DNA from: Gnetum montanum
Lineage: Eukaryota > Streptophyta > Gnetopsida > Gnetales > Gnetaceae
Reading direction: 5' to 3'
Assembly (NCBI GenBank): GCA_015680685.1
Contig: MNCI01010185.1
Coordinates: forward strand, 48,340 to 98,083
Length of the DNA stretch: 49,744 bases
Numbering within the stretch: position 1 is the first letter of the stretch; every line of letters begins with the position of its first letter. The position numbers and the translations under genes were made by a program. The notes under the pieces were generated by a model. That model did not search any database, was not told where the DNA came from, and saw nothing but the letters and a program-made list of their open reading frames with translations. This document shows, piece after piece, positions 1 to 10,151 of the stretch.

Positions 1-325
1 ATCAAGCAAGATAAGTGTAGGTCTTGATTTTCATAATCTTAAGCATCAACAAATTGTCAAGAGATGGTTCAATAAAAAACATTGAGCTAAAAATTTTCAA
101 GTAGGTGATCTAGTCCTTAAGAGGGATAGAGCATCTGGTCAAAATAGCCCTCAAACTAAGTTTTCCCCTATGTGGTCAGGTCCATTCCAAATTGGATACA
201 TCACTATCCCAAATGTGTTTAAGATTTCTAATTTGCAAGGATATAGGTTGAATAGTAATTTTAATGCATTTCATTTGAAACACTTCTACTCAGGTAGCCC
301 ACGTGGGCATCTGGTAGATTCTTAG
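1..325 (+). pseudogene. Ty3/gypsy pol, integrase C-terminal end (partial)
   Basis: This is the 3' end of a retrotransposon polyprotein gene; the rest lies upstream of the window. Reading from base 2, one frame is open to a TAG at 323-325 except for a TGA at 83-85, which looks like CGA to TGA decay at a CpG. It contains the motifs FQVGDLVLKRD and MWSGPFQIG, followed by FKISNLQGYRLNS and FHLKHFYS. These are the GPF/Y module that ends the integrase of many Ty3/gypsy elements and helps the enzyme bind DNA. No chromodomain follows. The stop, the missing upstream part and the location before a PPT and LTR make this the tail of a dead plus-strand element. The exact Ty3/gypsy lineage cannot be fixed from this piece. 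Confidence 0.85.
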
Positions 326-903
326 TTGCATGTTTTCTCCCCCTTTTTCTTTGCATTTCATATGTATATTGTTGCATTTCCATATTTTGCTTGCATTTTC
401 ATCATTTCTTTCTTAGCATATTATTTTGATTATTGTGTTCTTCATATGATTTTAATAATCATTGGTCATTTGAGTTATTTGATGTTGGGTCATCTTAACA
501 CCATTGGAAAATAATGTAGGTGTAATATAACTTACTATTACTATAATATAATGCTATAAAACTAGCTCTATATTTTATAAATACCGTGACTCTTTCCAAT
601 TGATCCCAAGGTTTCATTTTATTTGTTATGTTTGATTACGGAGCATTTGATTTATACAAACTTATCATGTTATCATCATGATCATGTGAGTGTAGGATAT
701 GCAATGTTGAAGAGTGGTTAGACATAATTACTAGGTGACCTTGGAAAATTCTATCCTTTCCTCTCATAAGCCCAAGCCCTCAGGTATGATGATCCATGGT
801 TATCTTGTGAACAACGGGGTGAAGTGTGTTCATTCCTACTTGAGAACCCTTAGCCACACAAGAAACCTGCTATGATGCCACCAATCAAAGGCACATACAC
901 GAG

Positions 904-1085
904 GGTTGAACTACACCATGGGCAAAGTTTCCAAAAGAATCATGCTCTTTGGCAGTGTAGCTAATTGGCCAAACTCATGTTGGAATTCCTACCTCAAGAA
1001 TGAAGTACACCATGAGCAAAGTTTCCTTAAAAAAAGGAAAGCAAAACACAAAACGAGAACCATGTTCACTGGCAGTGTAATAAGT
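904..1085 (+). repeat. Imperfect tandem duplication, two copies, period ~98 bp
   Basis: Copy 1 (about 904-970) and copy 2 (about 1002-1085) share TGAA[C/G]TACACCATG, GCAAAGTTTCC and GGCAGTGTA in the same order. Copy 2 is longer because of an A-rich insertion. It sits in the non-coding region before the PPT. Confidence 0.55.
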
Positions 1086-1337
1086 TCTTGAGTGTGATGG
1101 GGTCCGACAACAATCCTCACCCTAACCTCCATTTCTCCTTTTAAATTTAAGTTTTTCAAAAAAGAAAAAAAAAAGACCCAAGGAAAAATCTAAAAGTTGT
1201 GTCTTACTATGATCTAACGTGAGCTTTAGCTCATCCTCCTCATTAAGTTTTGTATAAGTTACTTGCTCAAAATAGTCTGCATACTTTTACTGTTACCTTG
1301 TGAGAATATTGAGAATGAGAGCTTAAGCACATATCTA

Positions 1338-1400
1338 CATATATATATATATATATATAATTACACACACACATATATATAATTACACATATATATCTAT
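1338..1400. repeat. AT / AC microsatellite
   Basis: A run of AT dinucleotides at about 1340-1360 is followed by a short CA run and further ATATAT blocks separated by AATTACACA. It is a simple-sequence repeat in non-coding element DNA. Confidence 0.85.
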
Positions 1401-1623
1401 AAATCTTAGTTAAAATAATAATAAATTATATTTTTAGAGTTTAATGGTTGTTTGGATGGCCTATGTCGGTGTCTCTTTCGATTATTTGGTTATTTTGATC
1501 ATGTTTAGAACATTATAGTTTATTTTCAAGTTTGCATTTCTTATTTCATGTTGTTTTTGTTTTCCCATCTGTTGCATCTTCATTCAGAATTTTCTAGTTC
1601 TTGCACTTGCATGCAATCTGTCG

Positions 1624-1636
1624 TTTGGGGGCTAAG
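1624..1636 (+). promoter_or_regulatory. Polypurine tract of the first element
   Basis: TTTGGGGGCTAAG lies directly before the TGTTGAGG start of the 3' LTR. Purine tracts in this position prime plus-strand DNA synthesis in LTR retrotransposons, and the TTTGGGGG form is common in plant Ty3/gypsy elements. Confidence 0.65.
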
Positions 1637-1803
1637 TGTTGAGGCCAACCTCACCCATGCTAGGCATAGGGCCTTGTTTAAACAAGTTTAATATCACAAA
1701 AAATTAGAAGTTGTACAGTATTGACATGTCAAGCCCTCATGGTCTAAATTAAATGTACTTTCATGGGCTTGAATAACCCATAAATTGTAAAATGCAATGT
1801 ACC

Positions 1804-1995
1804 TAGTCAAAGAATGTAACTATCCAACACACATCCAACTCGTGCACAACTATCCAACACAGATACATTGAACCTGGTCAAAGAATGCAACTATCCAATA
1901 CACATCCAACTTGTGCACAACTATCCAACAAAGATACATTGAACCTTGTCAAAGAATGCAACTATCCAACACACATCCAACTCATGCCAACTATC
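1804..1995 (+). repeat. 71-bp tandem repeat in the LTR U3, ~2.7 copies
   Basis: The unit starts TCAAAGAATG at 1807, 1878 and 1949, a period of exactly 71 bp. Each unit contains two CAACTATCCAA words. The last copy is cut short after the first of them. The array lies about 90 bp upstream of the TATA box, so it is in the promoter part of the LTR. Confidence 0.85.
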
Positions 1996-2085
1996 CATGC
2001 GATACATGTCACTAGATCTGCTTTCCTCTCATCTCACAGCCATTCATTCCATTCTTGAATCTCATGCCTAAGCCTAGTCCAACCC

Positions 2086-2093
2086 TATAAATA
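2086..2093 (+). promoter_or_regulatory. TATA box of the first LTR
   Basis: TATAAATA lies in a C-rich context, placed between the U3 tandem repeats and a GGGGGAGGAG stretch at about 2116. This is the layout of an RNA polymerase II LTR promoter; transcription would start about 30 bases downstream. Confidence 0.6.
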
Positions 2094-2820
2094 TCCTTTC
2101 AATTCACATAAATAGGGGGAGGAGCCAGAGTGTGCAGCGACCATTTTCTATTCTACTGGCAGGCAACATCGACAGTGAAGGCATTTTCGACAGTCTTCTC
2201 TCTTTCACCAGCAGGCGGCAGAACACGGCAGGAGCGTAAAACACGTGGTGAACATCAACAACAGTTGCAGGTAGATTGCAGATGATAGTGTGCTTTCCCT
2301 ATAGTAGCAATTGTTGAACAATGATTTTCTATTTTCTCAGATAGAAACAAACACGTTTTCTTTTCTTTTCTCTTTCTTTTCTTCCCATGTGGCAGAGACC
2401 AACGCACTCTTTCTACCTATAAACAGAAACCTGGCAGAGGTAGGTTGTATGCACATAGTGTTGTTCTTTATTTATTTTCTTTCAAACAACAGGACAGATT
2501 TTTCTATCTACCATCTCCAAGCACAGAAGCAGCCGTAGTGGCAGATAACTTTTATAGTTTTCAATATTATTATTTGCATTCTATTTTGAATTATTTATTG
2601 TACTCTTTTAAATTGCACAAATTATTTAAATTTTCAATATTTTGATTAAATTTAAAGCTTTTAATATTTTGTTTAAAATATTTTTATTATTGTTTTGTCA
2701 CATAGCCCTTTCCAGGTAAGACTATTCTCGAGTTTCCATACCCATACGGGAGGCACCCTAGGTGATAGTCTCCTAAAACGAGTTTTCACATGTGTTGGCA
2801 ATGTGTCCAAAATCTACGCA

Positions 2821-4089
2821 TCAATAGCAATAAAATCAAAATTAATTCCTTTGAATGTAGCACTTAAACTAGCAGTTAGTTTCTTTCCAAGAGTTTACTT
2901 TAATTGCCCTTTTACCTTTCAACATGTAGAAAATTGATATTTATTTTGTAACAATGTAAGTACAATCATTTTGAGCATGTTATACTAATGCATGGTAATC
3001 TTAGTAGTGGACACTTAGTACATGAAAAATAATAACTTGGTAACCCAATAGCATTAGTATAAGTCTAAGATGGATACAAAAAGTGGGAATAGATACGTTA
3101 TGCTTAGGATAGACTATATCATCCTTAGTTCCATAGATAATTAATATTTAATAGTTTAATTAATTCATCTGATCACCTTAATATTTTAATAAAAAAAAAT
3201 ATAAATCTCTTATACCTCAATCACACTTATCCGTATGGATAAAGCTAACATGAATGAGAAGTGGAAAGATAACCACTAACAACATCATATTTTCCTATCT
3301 AAGATACTAGCCACTTAGGTAGGGTCTATGAAATTCAACCAAATCACACATACACACTTGTGATTCATATGGTTGGGTGTAGGAAACACTCGTTGCTTAT
3401 CAATCAGCTATATCAAACCACAACTAAAGTGAAATTTAAAATCCCATCTTAATTTTTATTACTTACAAAGAAGTTAATAATTCATGTTATAGCTAGTATG
3501 CTATGGCATAAGCCAAGGACTAAAAGGGAGGTAAAACCTAGTTATTATTAAAATGATGATGCATAATGACCTCATGGAATGCTCTAACTAGCATAGATGT
3601 CTAATATGACTTTTACCACATTATGGTACTTACATAAATACAAAATCTAAGCATTAATTAGGATTAACAAAATCCATGTTGAATTGATCACTTGAGTCAT
3701 TGTCCCATGTTAACCATGGGAATTATGATATAAATAGAATGGCCAATAGGCTTTAAGTCTTGATTAAAAGGCCTTGAGATTGAATAGTAATAATAATTAA
3801 GTTATGGGAAAAAAATAGATTGTCTTTTAATAATGAAGGATTAATATATCAATACCTTATCAAACAAATCCTGAAAAAATAAAGCTAAAATTTCTATCAA
3901 TGACAATGCTATCTCTAGAAAAGTTCATAATAACTGAATCTAGCTAAGGTAGAGGGCACTATTTAGTTGAACAAGAAAGTTATTTAGTTAAACAAGAAAG
4001 TTAACGAATTCCAAAGGAAGTATGTCTAGTTCCTTATAGTGGAAAATGACTTGAATAATTGATTTAGGAAAAAAAATTTGTTTTCTAAG
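2821..4089. other. Unassigned DNA with a degraded LTR fragment
   Basis: No gene is seen. About 2990-3408 is a diverged LTR fragment, listed separately. A short tandem repeat of about 23 bp (TTTAGTTGAACAAGAAAGT and a near copy) lies at about 3960-4003. The rest is AT-rich and unrecognised. Confidence 0.5.
2990..3408 (+). repeat. Degraded LTR fragment of the A-E family, plus orientation
   Basis: Several words in order match the LTR of element E (48900-49312): ACTTGGTAACC near 3031, GTGGGAATAGAT near 3080, a GCTTAGGAT word near 3101, and near the end CATATGGTTGGGTGTAGG (about 3367-3384). The last corresponds to the conserved LTR 3' end. It is heavily diverged and incomplete, with no PBS after it. 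It is probably an old solo or truncated LTR. Confidence 0.5.
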
Positions 4090-4948
4090 TGATGAGTGGC
4101 AAGGTACCCCTACACTCAACCAGACGAATATGAGTGTGTATGCACAATCCGGTTGAACTCTGCAGATGGACTAGTTGTGGTATCTAGATAGTTACATGTT
4201 GATCGCAGTTCATTGTCTTTCCACCTGGGCTAGTATTTTCTTTGTCATGTATGGTTTAGTCCAGAGTGAGGTGTATGATATGATCCTAAACTAATTTTAC
4301 TCCTAGAGGCAATGGAAAATAACTTTATTTTAAGCTAATAGGGAATGAGAAGCAAAATCTAAGCTAGCCTAAGTGCGATGAGCATATGTCCTTAATCATC
4401 CGTACACATCTTGGACTTCATGTACTACTTCTAGGGTTACCAAGTGCATGTTACTTAAACACTCCTAAATATGCTACTGGGATACCAAGTAGTCACACTT
4501 AAATGCTCATGATTAAGTTGTACTCATTTCACATTTAATAATAGGGATAGTAAATGAGGGTAAAGAAATATTAATTAAGAAAACAATAAATAACGATAAT
4601 AGTTAAGAAATTAAAACTAAGTGAATGCTACAATGATGAAGTAATCTTGATCTTTATTACCGGTCATGCACATGTCCAAGTACGTCACACTCAAATAAAG
4701 GTTCCATATAATTACAATCATCACATTGCGGGCATGCATTGGGGAAAGAATTGAAATGATCTAAAGATAACAAAAAGACTCTACTTCTATCCTTACTTAC
4801 TCCCCTTCTTCTTGTGCATGAAAATTTGTATTTATAGGGTTACATAGAAGTCACGATATCATGTATCCAATATTGTTAGCTAGGCCACGATATCACATAC
4901 TTGATATCGTGGATTCGATATTGGAGCCTGACAATTCATGGTTCATCA
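4090..4948 (-). repeat. Element A, 3' LTR
   Basis: On the minus strand it runs TGATGAACCATG... to ...CCACTCATCA. It carries the GATATC palindrome cluster (4853-4925) just inside its start and a TATTTATAGG (TATA box on the minus strand) near 4829-4838. It matches the copy at 9293-10151 over its whole length with scattered substitutions. Confidence 0.9.
4853..4925 (-). promoter_or_regulatory. GATATC palindrome cluster in the U3 of element A
   Basis: GATATC or one-base variants occur about every 12-20 bp here (about 4855, 4869, 4890, 4903, 4916). The cluster lies between the LTR start and the TATA box. The same cluster is found in the other LTR of A (10057-10128) and in B, C and E. Confidence 0.6.
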
Positions 4949-4962
4949 TATCCCCATGACTA
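4949..4962 (-). promoter_or_regulatory. Polypurine tract of element A
   Basis: The minus strand reads TTTAGTCATGGGGATA directly before the 3' LTR start TGATGAACC. The equivalent site in B and C is TCATGGGGGTA. This is the expected location for the plus-strand primer. Confidence 0.65.
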
Positions 4963-7418
4963 AATGAAAACTTGTTCTCAAGTTAAACAAAATGAGAACA
5001 AGTTCCATTGATTACACAATGGATAGGTATGGGATTATTGGCTAGCTAGAAATTTATTCATGCTATAGTGGAGAGTTGAACAAAACAAAATTAGGACATA
5101 GACATAGAATTACAAAATTTATTGGAACTCATGTGGTTCCTATTGGTGGTGGTTCCTCCATGGATCTCTTTCCCTTGTCTTGTGCTCTAGGTTTTAGAAG
5201 TTGATGGCTCTAAAGGAGTGGCTAGAGCTTTTTCTCTTTGGTTCGGGAATCCTGTGCTGTCCATGTTGATGTTCCACTAGTTCAGGATGTGTTCAACAAG
5301 TGGAAGTAGATGTTGGTATTAGGACTAGTTGGAGAATAGTTAGAAAATTAAATCAAATTAGTTATTAAATTATTTCATTTCTCCTTTTTTAGCAGCAGGA
5401 CATAAAACATAAAAAGTATAAAAATCATATACCTCAAGTTTACTTAACCATACAGTAGTGCCTTACAAGTAAGCTTGGGAAGACAAAAATTGCATAACCC
5501 ATCCTTGTTCTATGAAGGAACATAAGCCATCGTTCCTCTTCATAGGCTCAGTCCTTGACCTCTGCACCTTTTTCTTGGCCAGATTGTGCAGTTACAAGAG
5601 TTCCTTGATGGATGTTGAATGATTGTGCCTTTTTCTATGCATGTTCTACATGAGGTCCTTGGCCTCTACCTCCCCCTGGGCATTGAATTGCACCTTAAGA
5701 AAGTCCTCCTTGTTCTCCTCTTTTAGGGGCTATCTATAATCACACAAAGATCAATTGTTAGTAAGGTTATTGAAAGAAGTTCAATTATTTCATACCTTAC
5801 TCATTGCCTTTAATAAATGTTGAATTCTTTGCTTAGTGTGATTTTAGAGTTAGAAATTTTTTCAAGGAGGTTGCCCTAAAAGTTTAATGTTAGACCTGAT
5901 TTGCTTAGGTGACACGTAGAAGGACATGTAATGGTTTCGAGAAACATTTGATAAAATGATGACAAAGAAAAGAATAGACTTTGCAATAAAGTACTTGGAG
6001 GATATAAAATGATGTGACGATGATGTGCAATGAGTGTAAATTACAAAGGTTACACAAGTGGGTCCTCCCTAAAGCAAGTTCCTACCTATGATGCCCTTAT
6101 GTAACCATGCTTGAAAATTTCCATAGGCACTAAAATGTTTAAATATAATCCCCACCAATTTCACAAAACACACACATGTAGATACCACTATGATGAGATA
6201 TGAATTCAATGCTACACAAGACATGAGTCACAAATACATGAACAATGAGATGAGGCGACTTGTAGAAGGGATTGCAGAGATTGGGACATGAGGTAACTAA
6301 CTGAGGGCACAATGAATCTTAAGTGTAGGACATGATTAATGTGTCATTAGCTCGTTTCTCAAAAATCAAGACCTAGTCCATTCCTTCGATCAACAACATC
6401 GCATTGTTTCATCCAATGAAGGACAACCATAAGAGCATCATGACAACAAAGGCATATGATCACTTGGAATTTTGTGAAAGGGAGGAGTGATTTGGAATTT
6501 CTTTGTAGCATACTTTTTGCTTTGCCACTTTGGCATGCTCTCTTTCCTTTTTTTTGATGCGTAATCTAGAGAAGCCACCTACTTTCAAGCATGGTTGCAT
6601 GTCTTTCCAGTGGGACCCCCTAGAATAGCATTGGGTTTCTTTTATTAAGTTCCTTTATTGCACTTACTCCCATTTTTCGTTAGATCTACAAGGACCTTAG
6701 TACAACCAAGATGCATGGTAACTCCTACAGATGTTACCAAAGAGAATCCACAAGTCCCTATGACGTAACACCCTGGCCATTCTCTCTTAGTCCATCAATT
6801 TTTTCTTTGGGCATAATGAGCACAAAATTACTTTTAAGTTTTCATGATGATAAGAATATCATCGTACCCAGAGTAGAACCTCTTATTAATAGAATGATTG
6901 GGTGGATGTGATGGCTTGCTGTCTAAGTAATTAGTCACTAGAGACTTGATAGCATAGAACAACACCTCAACCAATCGGTCACATGAGTGTTTTATTCATA
7001 GATGAGATTTCCCATAAAAAGATAAAAAGATAAAACAATAAATAAAAATATGAAACAACAAATAAAAAGATAAAACAAAAAATTGAAAGATGAAAAAATT
7101 GGAAAACAAAAAATTGTAAAATTAAAGAAAAGGAAAAATATTTATTAAGTCTGTTTGTTAGAATGAGGGATATCCCCCATATCTAAACTTTTGATCATGG
7201 CTAGAATTAATAAAGGGAATGGTTGGATTCAAGCATTTTGAAAATATTGGGACCTAGTCATATCCAAACCATTGGGTGTCTTTTGATGGGGTGGTTGGAC
7301 TATACCCAAATTGGGGTTCACACACTTGATTAAAGTTGACATAGTGGGGCAAGTTATAAGATATGATTAATTGATAAGGAGTTGACCTAGTATGGCACCC
7401 ATGACCGTAAGATGGTAT
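4963..7418 (-). other. Non-coding 3' region of element A
   Basis: No pol genes are recognised on either strand. It holds the inverted LTR fragment (5280-5535). Around 6055-6130 a stretch (GTGGGTCCTCCCTAAAG...) is similar to the conserved 3' region of B and C. At 7010-7140 there is an A-rich degenerate repeat built on GATAAAA and AAACAAAAAATTG. A degenerate TCATGGGTGCC motif lies at about 7392-7404 on the minus strand. Confidence 0.55.
5280..5535 (+). repeat. LTR fragment of the A-E family, inverted inside element A
   Basis: The segment matches the middle of the element E LTR (about 48983-49225) in order: TTCAGGATGTGTTCAACAAG, ATGTTGGTATTAGGA, CATATACCTCAAG, TTACTTAACCATACA and GCCTTACAAGTAAGCTTGGG. 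Its orientation is plus, opposite to both LTRs of the host element. No complete ends are visible, so it is a fragment rather than a full insertion. Confidence 0.75.
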
Positions 7419-9160
7419 TCAAGGATCAAAATGTCTCCCTATGTGGTTATATTCATTGGGCCACATGGTAGTTGGAGTATTAATTGGTGGCCTTGATATG
7501 ATAATAGGAGGCATTGTGTTGAAGGAGGTAGATGTATCATAGCATTGAACTTGCGCTTGGTTGGAGGATGCAGTTGTTTTGGGAGTGTGTTGTCTCTTTC
7601 TTTGGTCATGCCTAAAGAAAGGATGCTTTAGATGTTGTGGAGGACCTCCACTGCTATTGACCATAGTAGCACAAGTAATGTTTGTGGCTTGGTGCTGTGG
7701 GGCAAAACCTTATAGTACTATTGGCGGTGATGTAAAAGGATATGAAGGATGAGAATATTGAGGGTAAGAAGAAGTATAAGGAACATGAGGTGGTGATCTT
7801 TTTTGAGAGGACATGGGCTGATAATACTCAGGAGAATGATAACGACGTGCTGAGATAGAGGATGTCGACCCAATTGTGAAATAGGATGCTAAACTTGATA
7901 AGTTCTTGGGTTTGGATGATATGAAGGGTGTAACCACTTTGTGGGTGGCCTCCCCCATGATTCAGATTTCTGCCACTATGATTTAACACAGTATTTTTGT
8001 ACAAACTCTAGATGTAACATTCTTCCCCAATGCTCATGTAAATGTGACAAGATGGGGCATTGAACTTTGTGGTGATCGTACAAGAAAATGTTACATTGAT
8101 ACGTATGATTAGAAGTTGAGTTCTTATTCTCTTCAACCTTTCTTTCTGATTGTCTAAGGGTGTTCTGTCCTACTTCTTGGTTTGTCATGGTTCTACCTCT
8201 AATAGTGTTGGCATATTCTCCACATTTTCTATGTATCCATTTCATCATCTTATTGATCTTTGCCTCAATTTCATCTAGTGATTGTAGTATTGGCAAAGAT
8301 GATTCCACCTCCTTGAGGTGAGTTGATTTCTCCTCTTCATGATCATGGACCTTTGCTAATTTGAGATTTTGGTCCCATTGAGAGCTTTCAACATTCTCCC
8401 ATTTTGTCATTTCTCCTTGTTTTTTGCTACCTACTTAATAAGCTCTTGGAATTGGTGGGTTTATAGCTCATATAGTTTACCTGAGGCATACATCCCTAGG
8501 GTCTCCCTTTTTTGTAGCCTTTTTGTAGAGAATCCATGGCCTGTGTAATTTTTTAACAAGAAATAGTATCTTTCTAAGGCCATGTCCAAGGGTTCATGTC
8601 GTGCTTGTTTCCACCCTTGGATTTCTCTCCTCAAGGTTGACACTCTTGCATATGTTTGATATCTTTCATTGAAGAGTTCTACCATTGTCAGTCAATGTTG
8701 AATCGATTTTGGTTCTAAGGACCTGTACCATACTTTTTCTTGGCCAACGAGTATCATAGGAAAGATCTTAAGTTTTTGCTAGCCATTATCAATATTGTTC
8801 CATACACAAGCATCATGGAAGGCTTGTAAATGATGTTGTGGATCTAAATCATAGCCTCTTAAAAACTTGGGAAAGTTGTTTAAATAAAGCCTGGTTAGAT
8901 GGCTTTTCCTATGATGCCTACAAGGTATTCTAACAACCTCTTGTACATGCATTAGGCTCTTAGTGTCTAGCAGGGGTTCATCATCACTAGGTAGGTTATG
9001 AGTTTGTGAGTTGGGATGATGTTGTCTTTATTTATGTACATAGGAGATCCTTGCATCAGATTGAGTACTCCAAACTTCATCTTCATCATCATATAATTTG
9101 TTGGTCCTCCAATGAATTACCTTACCAGTTGTTGTGTTATCATAGTCGTGAGAGAGACAT
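7419..9160 (-). pseudogene. Element A gag remnant
   Basis: This encodes the structural capsid-nucleocapsid protein that packages element RNA. The start chosen is the ATG at 9160, where the protein begins MSLSRL and stops almost at once. Downstream frames recover the family's conserved gag blocks: DDEPLLDTKSL, NNFPKFLRGYDLDPQHHL (just above 8840-8900), then VELFNERYQTYARVSTLRRE (8685-8461) of the retrotransposon gag domain. A weakened zinc knuckle CNIFLYDHHKVQC follows near 8030-8100, where the second cysteine has become F. Then comes a Pro/Tyr/Gln-rich tail (7958-7710 and 7664-7419). Stops and frameshifts break it at least four times. The N-terminal part before MNNIP is several hundred bases shorter than in B, C or D. 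No protease follows. Confidence 0.8.
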
Positions 9161-9273
9161 TGTGATGAATTGTGTGTGACTTATCTGTACTTAGTTTCTT
9201 TCTAAAAGATATATCGTTAATGCTTCTTTACAACAATCTTGGATGTTGTAACTAATCTAGATAACTAGCACCA

Positions 9274-9292
9274 TCCTTGGCAATGGAACCAA
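9274..9292 (-). promoter_or_regulatory. Primer-binding site of element A (degraded)
   Basis: The minus strand reads TTGGTTCCATTGCCAAGGA directly after the 5' LTR. It aligns with the intact site of element B (TTGGCGCCGTTGTCGGGGA), and most differences are C-to-T or G-to-A. The site would have paired with the 3' end of tRNA-Asp. Confidence 0.8.
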
Positions 9293-10151
9293 TGATGCGT
9301 GGCAAGGTACCCCTACACTCAACCATATGAATATGAGCATGTACACATGATCTGCTCAAACTTCACAGATGGACTAGTTGTGGTATCTAGATAGTTACAC
9401 GTTGATCACAGTTTGCTGTCTTTCCACTTGGACTAGTATTTGCTTTCTCATGTATGGTTTAGTCCAAACTGAGGTGTATGATGTGGTCCTAAACTAATGC
9501 TACTCCTAGAGGCAACAGAAAATAACTTTATTTTAAGCTAATAGGGAATAAGAAGCAAAATCTAAACTAGCCTAAGTGCGATGAGCATCCGTTCGTAATC
9601 ATCTGTACACATATTGGACTTTGTGTACTACTTCTGGGATTACCAAGCACATGTTACTTAACACTCCTAAATACACTACCGAGATACCAAGTAGTCACAC
9701 TTAAATGCTCATGATTAAGTCATACTCATTATGTGTTTAATAACAGGAATAGTAAATAAGGGTAAAGAAATATTAATTAAGAAAAAAATAAATAACAATA
9801 ACATTTAAGTAATTAAAACTAAGTGAATGCTACAATGATGAATTAATATCAATCTTTATTTCTAGTCATGCACGTGTCCAAGTGCGTCACACTCGAATAA
9901 AGGTTCCATAAAATTACAATCATCACACTAAAAGCATGCACTGGGAAAAGAATTGAAATGAACTAAAAATAACAAAAAAGACTCTACTGCTATCCTTACT
10001 TACTCCCCTTCTTCCTATGTGCCCAAATGTGTATTTATAGGCTTACACAAGAGTCATGATATCATGTATCCGATATCATTAGCTAGGCCTCAATGTTGTG
10101 TACCCGATATCGTGGATCCAATATCGGAGCCTGACAATTCATGGTTCATCA
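9293..10151 (-). repeat. Element A, 5' LTR
   Basis: This is the partner of 4090-4948, with the same length and ends (…CATCA at the plus-strand right end). It begins TGATGCGTGG in plus orientation, where the other copy has TGATGAGTGG. The GATATC cluster is at 10057-10128 and the TATA motif (TATTTATAGG, plus) at about 10032-10041. Confidence 0.9.

Larger units (their letters stand above)
326..1623. other. Non-coding 3' region of the first Ty3/gypsy element
   Basis: No convincing coding region is seen; the short open frames here are T-rich or A-rich noise. It holds an imperfect direct repeat at about 904-970 and 1002-1085 (shared words TACACCATG, GCAAAGTTTCC, GGCAGTGTA), a purine-rich stretch near 1157-1185, and an AT/AC microsatellite at 1338-1400. 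Confidence 0.6.
1..2820 (+). mobile_element. Ty3/gypsy LTR retrotransposon, 3' part
   Basis: The order is integrase tail (1-325), a long non-coding 3' region (326-1623), a polypurine tract (1624-1636) and a 3' LTR from 1637. The 5' part lies outside the window. The right end is approximate: the LTR should end in CA, and the most plausible end is the ...CTACGCA around 2820, without a second LTR or a target duplication to confirm it. Confidence 0.75.
1637..2820 (+). repeat. 3' LTR of the first Ty3/gypsy element
   Basis: The LTR begins TGTTGAGGCC directly after the PPT. It contains a 71-bp tandem repeat in its U3 part (about 1804-1995), a TATA box TATAAATA at 2086-2093, and T-rich sequence downstream. 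Its end near 2820 is inferred from a CA dinucleotide only. About 1.18 kb is a normal LTR length for plant Ty3/gypsy elements. Confidence 0.6.
4090..10151 (-). mobile_element. Element A: non-autonomous GAG-only LTR retrotransposon
   Basis: Two direct LTRs of 859 bp each (4090-4948 and 9293-10151) enclose 4.3 kb of internal DNA. On the minus strand the order is 5' LTR, degraded tRNA-Asp PBS (9274-9292), gag remnant (about 9160-7419), a long non-coding part, the PPT (4962-4949) and the 3' LTR. Flanks CTAAG (4085-4089) and GTAAG (10152-10156) look like a 5-bp target duplication with one change. No protease, RT, RNase H or integrase is found. A fragment of the same LTR lies inside it in the opposite orientation (5280-5535). 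Confidence 0.85.

Noticed and set aside
326-514. 62-codon frame after the integrase tail
   Set aside because: T-rich, with Phe/Tyr/Ile-rich translation and no domain; it is non-coding 3' region of a retrotransposon.
4853-4925. Regularly spaced palindromes considered as a CRISPR-like or centromeric array
   Set aside because: Spacers are short, differ in length and belong to the LTR; the context is a plant retrotransposon promoter.
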